A DNA stretch of 64,000 nt from Lutjanus erythropterus (Eukaryota; Chordata; Actinopteri; Lutjaniformes; Lutjanidae): the NCBI GenBank assembly GCA_020091685.1, contig CM034600.1, forward strand, positions 3,732,837 to 3,796,836, in the 5' to 3' direction. Each line of letters opens with the position of its first letter. The stretch's first letter is position 1. Below are positions 1-11,000 of this stretch, piece after piece. The notes under the pieces are model-generated. The model was not told the DNA's origin and made no database searches. It was given only the letters and a program-made list of their open reading frames with translations. A program made the translations under genes and the position numbers.

Positions 1-608
1 TATCAATAAGATATTGTGCACCTGTTTTTCAGTTATAACAACATTATGACAAAGAAGTGCAGCTTGAATTTAATTCTAAACATCAATAGCAGTATTAAGT
101 AGCAGCTGTGCGTGTAACACTATCCGTGATTGTGTTGAATGGAAAAGCAGGGACGTCAGAGTATCCTGGAGTTTGATAGCTTGTGTTGTGTGTCTGGCTG
201 CAGAGCAGGTCCGGACTGTCTGGCTGAGTGACAGTGCTACGTACAACACAGGGATTGGTCTGTTTAGCTAGCTAAGCTAGCCCTAACGAGCTAACGACAG
301 CTATATATTAGCTAGCTTGTTTACCTGCCCGTGTTGACAGTGGCGGTGGTGTTGTGAAGGCAGGATGTTAGCACCGCAGAATTTCAATAAAGATGTCAAA
401 CTGATGCCCACACGCACGAGCTAACCTGTAAACGTCAACGGACAGCTGAAACAGACGGTGAAGGCCATTCAGATGCTAACGCTAACGCTAGCTAACTGGG
501 TAGCTCTCCCCTGTTTCTAACAAGCCAGACACGACCGAAATGATTCAGTGAAGCGCTACATAAAAACACGGGGCTCCGTGAACCAGTATACAAAACAGAC
601 CCACGTAC
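1..608 (-). other. arfgef2: arfgef2 intron 1 (partial)
   Basis: This stretch lies downstream, on the minus strand, of the arfgef2 exon 1 donor (GTACGT just below position 609) and runs off the window edge, so it should be intron 1. I see no coding sequence in it. It is rich in short GCTAGC / GCTAAC words around 265-320 and 470-500, which is simple sequence near a promoter and not a recognised element. Confidence 0.7.
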
Positions 609-795
609 CAAGCGCCACCTGACAGGCTTTGCGCAGCTGGCTGTGCTGGCTCCTCTTCACCTCCTTATCCGATAGGATTTTCTCCAGCGCCCTGGACAGA
701 AACATGCTCTTCGTTTTACTGTTTTCTGCCTTGGAGTGTGTGTGCTGCTGCTGCTGCTGCTGCTGCTGTGGTGGTCGCTGTTGCTGTTGCTGCAT
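609..795 (-). CDS. arfgef2: ARFGEF2 (BIG2) first coding exon, partial gene
   Basis: This exon encodes the N-terminus of brefeldin A-inhibited guanine-nucleotide exchange protein 2, a large Golgi/endosome protein that activates ARF GTPases through a Sec7 domain not present here. The exon gives 62 residues plus one base of the next codon, then a clean donor (GTACGT). Residues 27-62, running from [13 protein letters not shown] to RKACQVAL, match the start of vertebrate BIG proteins. The wording KSMF and [10 protein letters not shown] is closer to ARFGEF2 than to ARFGEF1 as I recall them. The start at 795 is supported by an in-frame TAA at 808-810 just upstream and by the absence of another ATG before the conserved block. 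Residues 2-17 are glutamine-rich (five Q, then RPP, then eight Q); the human protein as I recall it has only a few residues there. The remaining exons lie left of the window. Confidence 0.93.
745..768. repeat. (CTG)8 / (CAG)8 trinucleotide repeat, coding
   Basis: Eight uninterrupted CTG units on the plus strand read as CAG, glutamine, in arfgef2. A second interrupted glutamine-coding stretch follows at about 778-792. Confidence 0.95.
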
Positions 796-810
796 CTCTC
801 GGTGTGGTTA

Positions 811-1130
811 CCGCTCCTCTCTCAGGCCGTCATCTTCGGCCCGGCCCTGCGAACGAGCAGGTGACGAGGAAAGCTAACGAAAGCCAGGCTATCGGTGTCA
901 GTCCAGTGGAGTTGCTACCTCAGCTCAGCGCCGCCATGCTGCTTACACGTCACGTCACGTGATTCTCAGCTGTCTGGGTTTTGACTACAGCACCCTGAGG
1001 GGCAGGTAACCTCCCGAACGGGGTCAAATAGTGACATAGTTAACTCACAGAAATGTATACATCGTTTAAGGACGACACTGTGAAACATGGCCAGTTACGT
1101 ATATCATAGAAGAGGTTTGAACGTTTCCCG
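811..1130 (-). promoter_or_regulatory. arfgef2: Probable arfgef2 promoter / 5' leader
   Basis: This GC-richer segment lies directly upstream of the arfgef2 start. It contains overlapping ACGTCA half-sites (cAMP-response-element type) at 947-952 and 952-957, running into the palindrome TCACGTGA at 955-962, an E-box of the USF/MiT class. I cannot place the transcription start. The role is inferred from position and motifs. Confidence 0.5.
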
Positions 1131-1249
1131 TGGCGACGCTACGCGAGTTGAACACAGTTCGACGTTGTCACCGCTGTAGCAAATCAAGCGCTCCCAAGTA
1201 AAGAAAACATTCTCAAAATGTCCTGCAGATGTCGCTAAAACTCTACAAT

Positions 1250-3247
1250 GAAGTTAAATGCTATGTACCACCGAAGAGCAGGCATATGGAGTAATCAAGA
1301 ATAAATCTGTAAAATAATAAGAAATTCAATGTATAAATATAAAATAAACATAAGAATACAGAAGTAAATAATAGATGTGCAAATTTAGTGAAATAAAAAA
1401 TGAATACATGTGGAAATATTCAGACAAATAAAATCTAAAAGAATTATTGTACGTGTTCATTTATTTTCATGCTTTTTTAATTCGTTTCTGTATATATTTC
1501 TATATTTATGGGGGGGAAATGCTTGTAAATAAATCTATGTAATGTATAATATAATTTTTTAAATGTATTTTTTGTGTTTCTTTTTCCTATTGCCTACAGT
1601 ATTCCTTGAAGGGTAGTGTTCAGTATCAGCAAAAGAAAAAGAAAAAGCAATTGGTAATCAATAAGAAAAATCAATAAATTACATTATGTAAAATAAATTA
1701 AATAATATGAATAAAATATAATAAAATAATAAATATATATAAAAATAACATATATGCAAATAACACATTTCTGTATGTGTATAATTTTGAAAAAATGATA
1801 TGTACATATACATGTATATACATACACACATAGAGAAACAAATTAATAAATACTTGAAAATAAATGAAAATGCTTGTAATTACTCTTATTTTGCTATTGT
1901 CCTAATAGTTCCACATTTATTTTCTTATTCTTTTTCCTGTGATTCCATAATATAACATAATATAACGTTTACATTTAAAACTGTTTCCACACATCAATAG
2001 ACACTGAACCATAAAGATTGCTACATATTAGTTTATTTTATCCAGCTCCTCCAATCAGCAATTACAGGCGTACATCAATTTATTCATACATCTCCAGTTG
2101 AATCTTAAAACATTTTCATTAAATGTGATAAAAATGTACATCATATATAGCATCGATATGAAAATACTGACAATCTTCATTACAAATCTATACCATAGGA
2201 TTTATCTGGCAAGCAAAAATCATTGCTCGATCACGTTAAAAAAAAAAAAAGTCTGACAAAAAGCAAAACATGTAGCCTGTTTTGAGGTTGTGCTAATACA
2301 ACTGTTTCTCTCCCACAAAAAAATATTGATAATTCACAGTATGGAAAAAAAAATAGTGTCATGTCTTGCACATGCGTTCTCCTGTTTCTTTCAGCCAGAA
2401 CAGTAAAAATCACCTACTAAAATCATCTCCTATTGGGCAATAACATCTACCATGAGATTTATGACCAAAAAAACAATCATGAATAAACAAAAACATCAGT
2501 TATAAAAATAAAGTCATAAAATGTGTACAAAGAAAGAAAATATGCAGACGCATGATTAGAGAATAAATAACAATGTCGCTGTGGTTACAATCCCAGTGTC
2601 CTGTGGTAAAGTTAGAAATAAAGAAAATAAATTAACATTGATTTCTTCCATTCAGAGTACCATTCATAACTGTTTCATGTTGGGAATGAAAGAAGACAGA
2701 ATCCCACCAGCACTCAGTGTACCATAAAAGGCCAAAAAGACAGTACCTTGAAATATATTAGTGGACGCACATACATGACCTGTGTGTTGGTTTCCAGTCA
2801 TAGTTATTCACTGTCTGACAGGCTCATCAGATATTCAAACAATAAACAGAAATACAAATGATGAACATAAGCGTGATGGTGATCTGTATGACGGTACAAG
2901 TGCACATAGGTTCAGATAAAGCCGATAAACATTACTGAGAGCGTGTGTTTGTGTGTTTCAACCATGTTTTTATGAGTGAGATAAAAATCCATGGCAAGGT
3001 CATTGCTATCACTTTTAACAAGAGACCAAATGCTGAAAATCAATGAGGGAAATAGTAAAGTATCTGCGCTCACTTCAAGGAGCCAGTTAGCAGCACAGCA
3101 TGTAGCGCTAATGGATATATACTTCCAATAAATGTTATGGATCTGCTTCAAGAACAGGAATGACATAAAACTGTGCCAGATTTAAGAGCCTTTCATGGGA
3201 TCAAGAATAGACATTTCTTAGTGATTTCACCAGCAAATTAATTAGAG
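1250..3247. other. AT-rich intergenic spacer, likely including distal pard6b 3' UTR
   Basis: This is AT-rich sequence with many AATAAA/TTTATT words, especially 1300-1990, and short poly-A runs. No coding signal is visible. On the minus strand an AATAAA lies at about 2033-2038, followed by a GT-rich stretch. It could be a distal polyadenylation signal for pard6b, but it is about 5 kb from the stop codon and many similar words occur, so I do not assign it. Confidence 0.4.
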
Positions 3248-4100
3248 TTAAAGGGATAGTTTGGATTGGGGTACTTATCCATAGTCAGTGCATTAGCTAC
3301 AGTGGATAGCAGACAGGCTTTTCCGATGGGGAATTGCTGTTATATAAGACAAATATCGCTCTCACCAAAGCCACCAAACTCCTTTGGAAAAAACAGTAAT
3401 TTTACCTTGCAGAACACAAGAGTTGCTGGTCTACGGCTGCCTCAGTTGGTTAGTTTGTTTGCACCATTCTGTCACTTTGGTGCTTTAAAGGGTCAGTTTG
3501 AAATCACCAAAGTCACACAATAACACAAGCAGACTAACCAAGCAGCAGTAGACAGGAAATTCCCTCATTCTGCAAGGTAAAATTTCTGTTTTTACCAATG
3601 GAGTCTGGTTGGGCAAAAAAGAGCCATATTTGGCTAATACAGCACTAGATTCCCCATCAGAAAAGGCTCAATGACAGCGGTGAAACAATTCTAAATATAG
3701 TGCACAATCAAACTGATATGGATTTTTTAGGTGGGTAAATTGTGTTTTGCTATCGACCACCATATACATAAGGGATAACACACAGTGAGCAGATCATTAT
3801 TGCAAAATAAACCCTGACAGGGTGATGCAGGATACCAACACAAAGTGGAGGGGTCTCGATTTATCCCGATTTTTAAAATTATTTTATCGCTCCTCCAGAC
3901 TCTATGACCAGAACTGTGTCCATAGCAACAGGCTGCTCTTCATAGCAATGGTCTGTTATTCATAGCAACAGTCTCTTATACATAAATAACAGACCTTCGA
4001 ATGCTGTATTTACCAATCACAATCAGGTATATAACAAAGTCATGCAATAATGGCGGATAACTTCATCATACAACCCCTCTTCAAAAAACTATCCCTTTAA
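3248..4100. mobile_element. Inverted-repeat element, family A copy 1 (MITE-like)
   Basis: The left end TTAAAGGGATAGTTTGGAT and the right end ...ACTATCCCTTTAA are inverted copies, each followed inward by a GGGGT/ACCCC block and TTATCC. Internal text (TTTCCGATGGGGAA, then TATATAAG, then a CCAAACTCC box) recurs at 6370-6430 in copy 2. No transposase is present. A separate short repeat of CATAGCAAC/CATAGCAAT lies inside at about 3920-3975. TTAA at the ends fits a piggyBac-type target, which is an inference. Confidence 0.75.
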
Positions 4101-5881
4101 GATGCACTACGAAAATTTGTTGGTGAATTCAGATTAACTTCACAACCGAAAAATTTAAAAAAATCAAGTCAATTATATTTATTCAGCCTAAAAGTATAAA
4201 TTTGCCTCTGAGAGCTTAGGAGTTTTAAAACATGTTATTTAAAAAAATGTTTCAGCTTTGAAGAAAAAAACTCTTGAAATTTAAGCCTACTCGGACAGTC
4301 AAGTTCATTATAGCTTTGTTAGGGACTTTTCCAGGAAAGCAGCAGCTCCGATGGAAACGGCACATACAGATCAGAGCCAAGACCTACTGTTGCATAACAC
4401 AGACCTCACCTTTATCAAATACAGAAAGCGTTTGTTCCCAGTGTACCTGCATGTGTGTTTGTTTAAATATGACTCAATCTGACCAGGACTTATTTTGAGA
4501 TACAGCCAGTTTCTCTATCGTCACTGTATGTTATCACTCATTTCAACTCACATCTGTGGTTCTATTTGCTAATAATGTCACAGTCCAGCTATTGATTTGC
4601 CATTTAGGACCATTAGTCAATATTTAGTAGCTATTTTGAACACAGCTGTCATCTTAACATTCTCTCATAGTGTGTCATTAATTGAATTCAATGAGAATGA
4701 AGACAGAGAAAGAAAATAAATGGGCAGACATGCTGGAGAGAACACTTTTCATATGTGAATGTCTCAGGACACATCCAAGTGAACCCAGCAGAGATGAATG
4801 AACTGTACAGCACTGAGATTAGATATTATTGAGTCACGGTCTAGAAAGAATGGAAGAGGGAGAAAATAAACAAACGCAAAAACAAATGAAATCACATTCA
4901 CATTTTGTCATCTGTACACATGCAGCAGGGGAAATAGCCCTTGTCGTGAAAAAAGGAGGGAGTGCAATATGAAGGAAATATGAGAGGGAAATTAATTCTA
5001 AGATGTCCCTGTTTCCCGGTAGGAGCAACTTTCTGGAGTGACTCTCGCTTTCTAATAAATCAGATGGAAACTGGTGATACAGTCACTTGTGATATACAAG
5101 TATCATAAAAAGAAAAAAAATATTAAAATAATATAAAACGCAGGCCTAAGTTGCTCCCAAGAATTATGAAAAACATCAGCCTTTCATTATCAGTCTTTAA
5201 CACAGCAGGTAAAGGGCCGAAAAACAGCTAACAACAGCGGTTAAAAGCATCTGAGCAGGCATTAAGAACCCAGATTTTTTTTTTTTTTTTTTTTAGGCGA
5301 TTTCTCTTCAATAAAAAGTACAGTATTATTGCAGATCTCAGCACTTGGTCGATTGTTGTGGCACTGTGTTGTGTGGAAAGTACCGCAACTTGTGTACCGA
5401 TCGCATGCTGTGGTCACCTGGGGGGAGGGAGGTGGTCGTGGTGTGGTGCAGGGGGTGGGGGTGTCAGATGACGAGGCAAGAAAAAAAAAAAGAAGAAGAA
5501 GACCACAGATTGTCAACAAAAGTTTGAGTTAAAATCCTGCTCCAGTGTGTGGGAATGAACTTGTTAACAGGACTTCTACCTTCATCTATTTAGGGGAAGG
5601 ATGGGGCGTCTCATCTCTGCCCTCTAGGGGAAGTTTGGTGTCATAACAGTTTTGGGGGGGGTAAAAACAAGTGCTTCTAGTGATTTAGAAATGCATTGGG
5701 AGTATGGGGGCACCAAATTACACTTTTTCTTCTTTCTTCCTTTTTTGAGCCTGCAGGACCAGGGAGGGTGTCACCACTATGGCACACATGCGTGGTCATT
5801 GGCATGTAAAGGAGCAAAGTATGGGGTGCAGTGTTTGACGTGTTAATGTTAGAAAGTACATTTAAGTGTCATGTTGAGATT
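4101..5881. other. Spacer with no recognised gene
   Basis: This is probably part of a long pard6b 3' UTR or intergenic DNA. It holds a poly-T run at 5275-5294 (20 T) and a GT/GGGGT-rich stretch at 5415-5465. Short open frames here are low-complexity and unsupported. Confidence 0.4.
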
Positions 5882-6979
5882 GAAAGCGATAGTTTGGATT
5901 ATTTTATATGGGGTTGTACGAGGTATTTATCAATAGAAGCAGAGACGGGTGCCAGCACAGACGCAAAGCAGTGAGGCGACAACAAAAGGTATTTTAGACA
6001 CTTAAAGGGACAGTTCACCCCAAAATCACAACATCAAAAATGCACAAATCCTGGCCTGTAGTGCTATTGAGCCATATATATCAGCTATAGAAATATAATG
6101 GGACTAAATGGCACTCAGGTTGTGGTGCTCGAAGTATCAAAAAAAAAAAAAAACATTTGAAAAATTCTAAACTAGTGTACGTAGGAACTTTTTTCTTTCT
6201 AGTACAGAATAAAAGTATTTCCAGTGGTTCAGGGAAAAATATGTACTTTTGATTTTAGGGTGGATTGTCCCTTTAACAAAAGTCAACCTAAAAAAAAAAA
6301 AACAATGTCGGTTTAAGTGTACACTATATTTTGAATATTTTCACTGCTTTACCTTGCTGTCAGACAGCCCTTTCCGATGGGGAAACGCCATTATATAAGC
6401 CAAATATCATTTTCTCCAAACCAACCAAACTCCACTGTTAAAAACAATAATTTAACCGTGTACAGTGCAAAGTTGCTAGTCTACCATTTCCTTGATCAGT
6501 TGGTTAGTTTATGTCATTGTGTGACTTTGGTGAATCCGAACTATCTTTTTAAAACAACAAAGCCACACAATAACACAAACTAATTAACATATTGAGGCAA
6601 CAGGAAACCAGTAACTCCCATGTTCTGTGAGGTAAAATTATTGATTTCACCCATGGAGTTTGGTTGATTTGGATAGCACAACATTTGGCTTATATAAAGT
6701 TGGTTTCCAGTCACAAAAGGCTCTCTGATGGCAAAGTAAAGCTGTGAAAATGTTCTAAATATAATATACACTTAAAGTGAGATTGATTTTTTAAGTGGCT
6801 AAAATACATTCCGCTGTCGATCCATCTACAGCAGTACATTGCTTAGCTTCCATGCTGAGACTCCTCTCAGCTTCTCTAAACAGGGGCTGTGCTGACTGTC
6901 ATCTATTGTGGGTAATACACTGACAATCAAGAAGTATCTCATACAACCCCACATCAAACAATCCCAACTATCCCTTTAA
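5882..6979. mobile_element. Inverted-repeat element, family A copy 2, with a nested element
   Basis: It starts with AAAGCGATAGTTTGGATT and ends with CAACTATCCCTTTAA. Near both ends it has the GGGGTTGTA(C/T)GAG / TCATACAACCCC pair shared with the other family A copies. A family B element (6004-6275) is inserted inside. The copy ends about 165 bases downstream of the pard6b stop codon, so it may be transcribed in the 3' UTR. Confidence 0.75.
6004..6275. mobile_element. Inverted-repeat element, family B copy 1 (nested)
   Basis: The terminal inverted repeats are TTAAAGGGACAGTTCACCCC on the left and the complement of TTAAAGGGACAATCCACCC on the right. Internal text (GGACTAAATGGCACTCAG) recurs in copies near 31 kb and 43 kb. 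There is no coding capacity. Confidence 0.8.
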
Positions 6980-7145
6980 TATGTACATGTTTCATTGTGC
7001 TTCTCGGGTCCAGTCACTGAATGGTAGTACATGATGTTCCCATGTTTGTGATCCATGAGTCCCCACAGGTGTGTGTAGTAGTAGTAGTAGTATTTCATAG
7101 TGTTTGTCTCTCTGGTTTCCAGTGTTTAGTGTGTGAATGCCCAGT

Positions 7146-8086
7146 TTACAGAGTTATAACAGTGCCATCCTCCTCCAGACTCCGCCCCTCCATTGCTCTG
7201 TCTGGCGACGGCGTGGTCGAAGTGGCATTGGTGTTGCTTAGTGACCCGCTGCTGCCGCTGGCTGGCAGGGTCCCATTGGCGTTGATGGAGAGGGCGGAGG
7301 TGGAAGTGGCAGCAGTGGTGCGGAGGTTGAGGTGCGGTTCATACCGAGGCAGCGAGGGCATGCTGTAGTTGGAAGGGGCGCGTCTGATGGGCTCGGCCTC
7401 GCCTCCCGCCTCGATCACCAGGTCCTCGTCGTCCTCGTCGCTCTCCAGCTCTCCGACAGGGAAGTTCTGGATGATGTGCGATGGCATGGAGGCCGCCGCC
7501 GCACCATGCGATGAGTAGCCGTAGTAGCTTGCGCCACTGTCCGATGAGCGCCCTGAACTACCAGACGCCGCGCCTCCTCCTCCTCCTCCTCCACCGCTGC
7601 GAACAACATTGTTCCGCTGGTTGGCAGGCTTGACGGTGATGATGAGATTGTGGCTGTTGGCGATCATCATGTCCGTCACCTGGTCCAAAGACTTTCCAGC
7701 CACCTCTATACCGTTCACCTCCAGCACCTCGTCGTTGACCGCCAGCAGGCCGGTGCTCTCTGCCAGCCCGCCGGGCACCATGCGAGAGATGAAAATCCCC
7801 GGGACCTTCTCCAGGCCCTGCGGGGTGACCCGTACGCTGGAGCCGTCGCGGATGTAGAAGCCTAAAGGTTTTTCCTGGCCGTGCTTGTACAGGCGAACGC
7901 GTCGGTGTGTCTCAGGGAGGATGTCCACATCAATGATGGAGGAGACAGGCCGGAAGTCCCTCGGGAGGCTGATGATCACCGGTGGTTTTTTCCTGTTGGC
8001 GTCAGGCCGCAGAAGTACTGCCGAAAGCACTGTGTTTTTCTTCCTGGTCAGCGAGTCTGTGCCAAACGTTGTGTAGTCAGCTTCCT
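7146..8086 (-). CDS. pard6b: pard6b coding exon 3 (semi-CRIB, PDZ, C-terminal tail)
   Basis: The acceptor is TTTTATTCTGCAG at 8087. The exon supplies the last two bases of the split glutamate codon, then residues 97-408 and stop TAA at 7148-7146. After the PDZ the tail carries a glycine run of about nine residues (7567-7592, TCC repeats on the plus strand), serine/tyrosine-rich sequence, an acidic patch [12 protein letters not shown], and a serine/threonine-rich end. The upstream open frame continuing to 8207 is intron read-through and not coding. Confidence 0.96.
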
Positions 8087-11000
8087 CTGCAGAATAAAAG
8101 ATAGAGGAAGTAGAGAAAGGGAAGTAGAGAAGAGGAAGACAGAGATGTGGCACAGAGACAAAAAGGGTGGCAGAGAGAAAGGGAAGAGGGAGACAAAGAG
8201 GATGCACGTTAACAAAAGCTGGTTAATTTTCCATTAACAGTGTACCAGGTTCGTTACACATTCTGTTGCATCATGTCGTTTTCAGGAGAATGAATAATGT
8301 TTTGCAGCGGAGCAGCTCTCAGCCTGAGGCACCGCTGCAGGGTGTCTGTGCTGAACACACACAAGACGCTGATCCCCAGAACTTCCCTCAGGTCATACTG
8401 ATGTGAAATGCCACACCAGCCAACCGGGAGCTCAGTCTGACTCTAAGTCCTTCATCAGCACTCTTTGACATGCTGCCACTCGCCTCTGTGGGTGGCAGCA
8501 GGTGCATAGGGTGAGCAGAGATGCTGTATTACAGATTTAATGAGCATATGGTTGGTATCACAGATTGATTGGTCATGTGAATCCTCTCTTCTCAGCCTGT
8601 GATACAAAATACATCTGGACCCAATGAAGGCATGACTACATAACAAAGGGGAAAAGGGCAAACTGTGCTTCTAACCAACAGCTTTTAAAGGACTAGTCTG
8701 CCAGTGTATCTCTGTAGCAGTACAGGACTTCATTTGTCACACACGTCTTTTACCAAAAAAGTTGCTGCTCCTTCGATCTGTATATTGCACTTGATTATAT
8801 TACAGTTTCAATTGGGTTAATTCACCCTTCTCTAAGCCCCACCTCCAAGCAGCAACTGTCCAATCATATCTTAGCAACCATAACTAGGGCGCCGCAGGCC
8901 TGTCAAGCTTTACATTTCTCTACATGCGGAAGCGGTTTGCAAGAGGCTCCGAGTTAGCATTAGCTTACATTAGTCAGCTACACTTATGAAATCTGCTTGT
9001 GAGTCATCATTTAGCCGACAAAATCCACTGACGTCAGCTAGAAATGAGAAATGAGAAGCTGCTTTTGTTTTCTTCTTCATGGAATCACAGACCTCGCATT
9101 TCAACAATTACTCCCAATTTTGTTGCTAAATCTGCCACCATTATCACCATGAACTGCATAAATGGAGTGCTAGAATAAAAAGTTTTACAGGCGTAGCAAC
9201 AGTAACTAAGAACTGGACCTCATGTTGTTCATTCACTTATAAAAGAAAATGAGTTGAGTTTGGGATTATTTGAAGTACAGGATGTATTAATATCCTCCAT
9301 TACAAGTAAAAGTTAAATTATTGAGTTTTATAATATATACATAATAAAACAAAAGAAGTCAATTTATCTTTCTCAACCCTATTAAAGATTTGGGAAAATA
9401 TATAAGAATGGTTTGTCTGGTTAAACATCCGTGAAAGTTCATCCATAAATTCTATCACATGCCAGTAAAAACTCATAAAATTTCCTAAGATAATACACCT
9501 AACTGTTTGAGATGCAGAACTGAGGAGGGAACATTCATGAATGTTTTGGCAACATCATCTGTTGAAAGTCTCAGGAATTCAGTTCATTCCTTCACTACAT
9601 CAGTCCTGAAAATATAATTTAATCAAAAATAATGCAGAATAATAATTGCCATAGCATGCTTTGCAAAGAAATGGACAATAATACTTTTATTGTGGAAAAA
9701 CAAATCCTCTCCTACTTTTCAGCTGTTCCTGGGCTAATTATCACAAATCCTACCATTAGAGAGACTAACCTTAGAAAAAAAAATATCGGAAAGAACTCTG
9801 GTCCCAGCTATTTTCTTACTTGTCAAGAGGAGCTACATAATGAACTGTTTATGTTTTTATGTTTTGTGCAGTTCTAGGTATACTGCTTTGTTGTTGTCGT
9901 TTTCCGTTTCCTTAATTTGCACTCTTCCTTGCTGGTCTCAGTGTTGTTTACTTGGGTGTATGGGGTAAAGGGAAGGGATTAGAAACATGAGGAAACTCTG
10001 TTATGATTGTATGAATACATCTTGGTACTGGTTTTTAGTACACTCGTTGCAAATCAAAATTTGTTTTTTAAAAACAAGGAATCAATAAGGGAACGGATAA
10101 ACAATCAGACTGAATTGATGCTGGCACTGCTATTAATAAAATCTTATTAATTCCCATCACTACATTTGAGCCCAGAATAATATGGTCACATTTTAGCTGC
10201 ATGAGTCATCGGGATGCCACGAAGCCCTGCCCTTGTTATGTTCGTTCTGAGGAGGAAGTGTGTACACTGTCAAGCTACTATAGACTTTAACCCAGCATGG
10301 CTGATATCAACACTAGATCGAGGGCTGGCCAGGTAAGGGAGGGAAAAACTGGACCTTGGCTCTCTAATAGTTAACCAGCAGAATACAAGCAGCTAAACAT
10401 TAACATCTTTGTGACTTTCAATTCTCTTGTTTGCCTGATTAAGACAAGTTTTTATCTATTTCTGGAACTTTCTTTTGAATATGTCCTCAACTTTTTCACC
10501 TTTTCAATACTTCTCACTTTGTGCAGTTTTGACAGCACTTTGTAAACTCCGCTTTTAGATGAAAGTGCTCTATAAATAAAGCTCTGGCAATCTTAGACTG
10601 AATACTTGTTCCTGGATACTTGTTCTTTCCTCGCTGTTTGTCTCTGCCTCTGAGTAAGTAAGTTTGTGAGTAATCTGGGAAAATATCCATTCAGGTGGCT
10701 GATAAAGATTCCAGCTCTCAGGTTCAGGTACGCACCCCACCACTCCCCTCTCCATCCCTAAAACCGAAACAAAGGATCAACTGTCTCGAGAAAGAGCGGC
10801 AGTCTCGCGTTTCAGTTCCCATGAGGCACGAGTCTAGTGTATACACACGTAATTTATCTTTGCCAGCCCCAACCTTACGGGCCAAATCTACATGTAGCAA
10901 CATTAGCTTCATAGGAGTCTGAAACACTAGTTTCATCATCCTGTTCAAACTGGTACATGCCTTACCCTCAGCATGTGTAAAGAAGACATAAAGAGGAGCA

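Noticed and set aside
744-877. Cysteine- and alanine-rich plus-strand frames across the CTG repeat
   Set aside because: They are opposite-strand shadows of the arfgef2 polyglutamine exon.
8087-8207. Extra N-terminal 40 residues on the pard6b last exon frame
   Set aside because: The stretch is intron upstream of a clear acceptor. The exon 2 donor phase requires entry at 8086.
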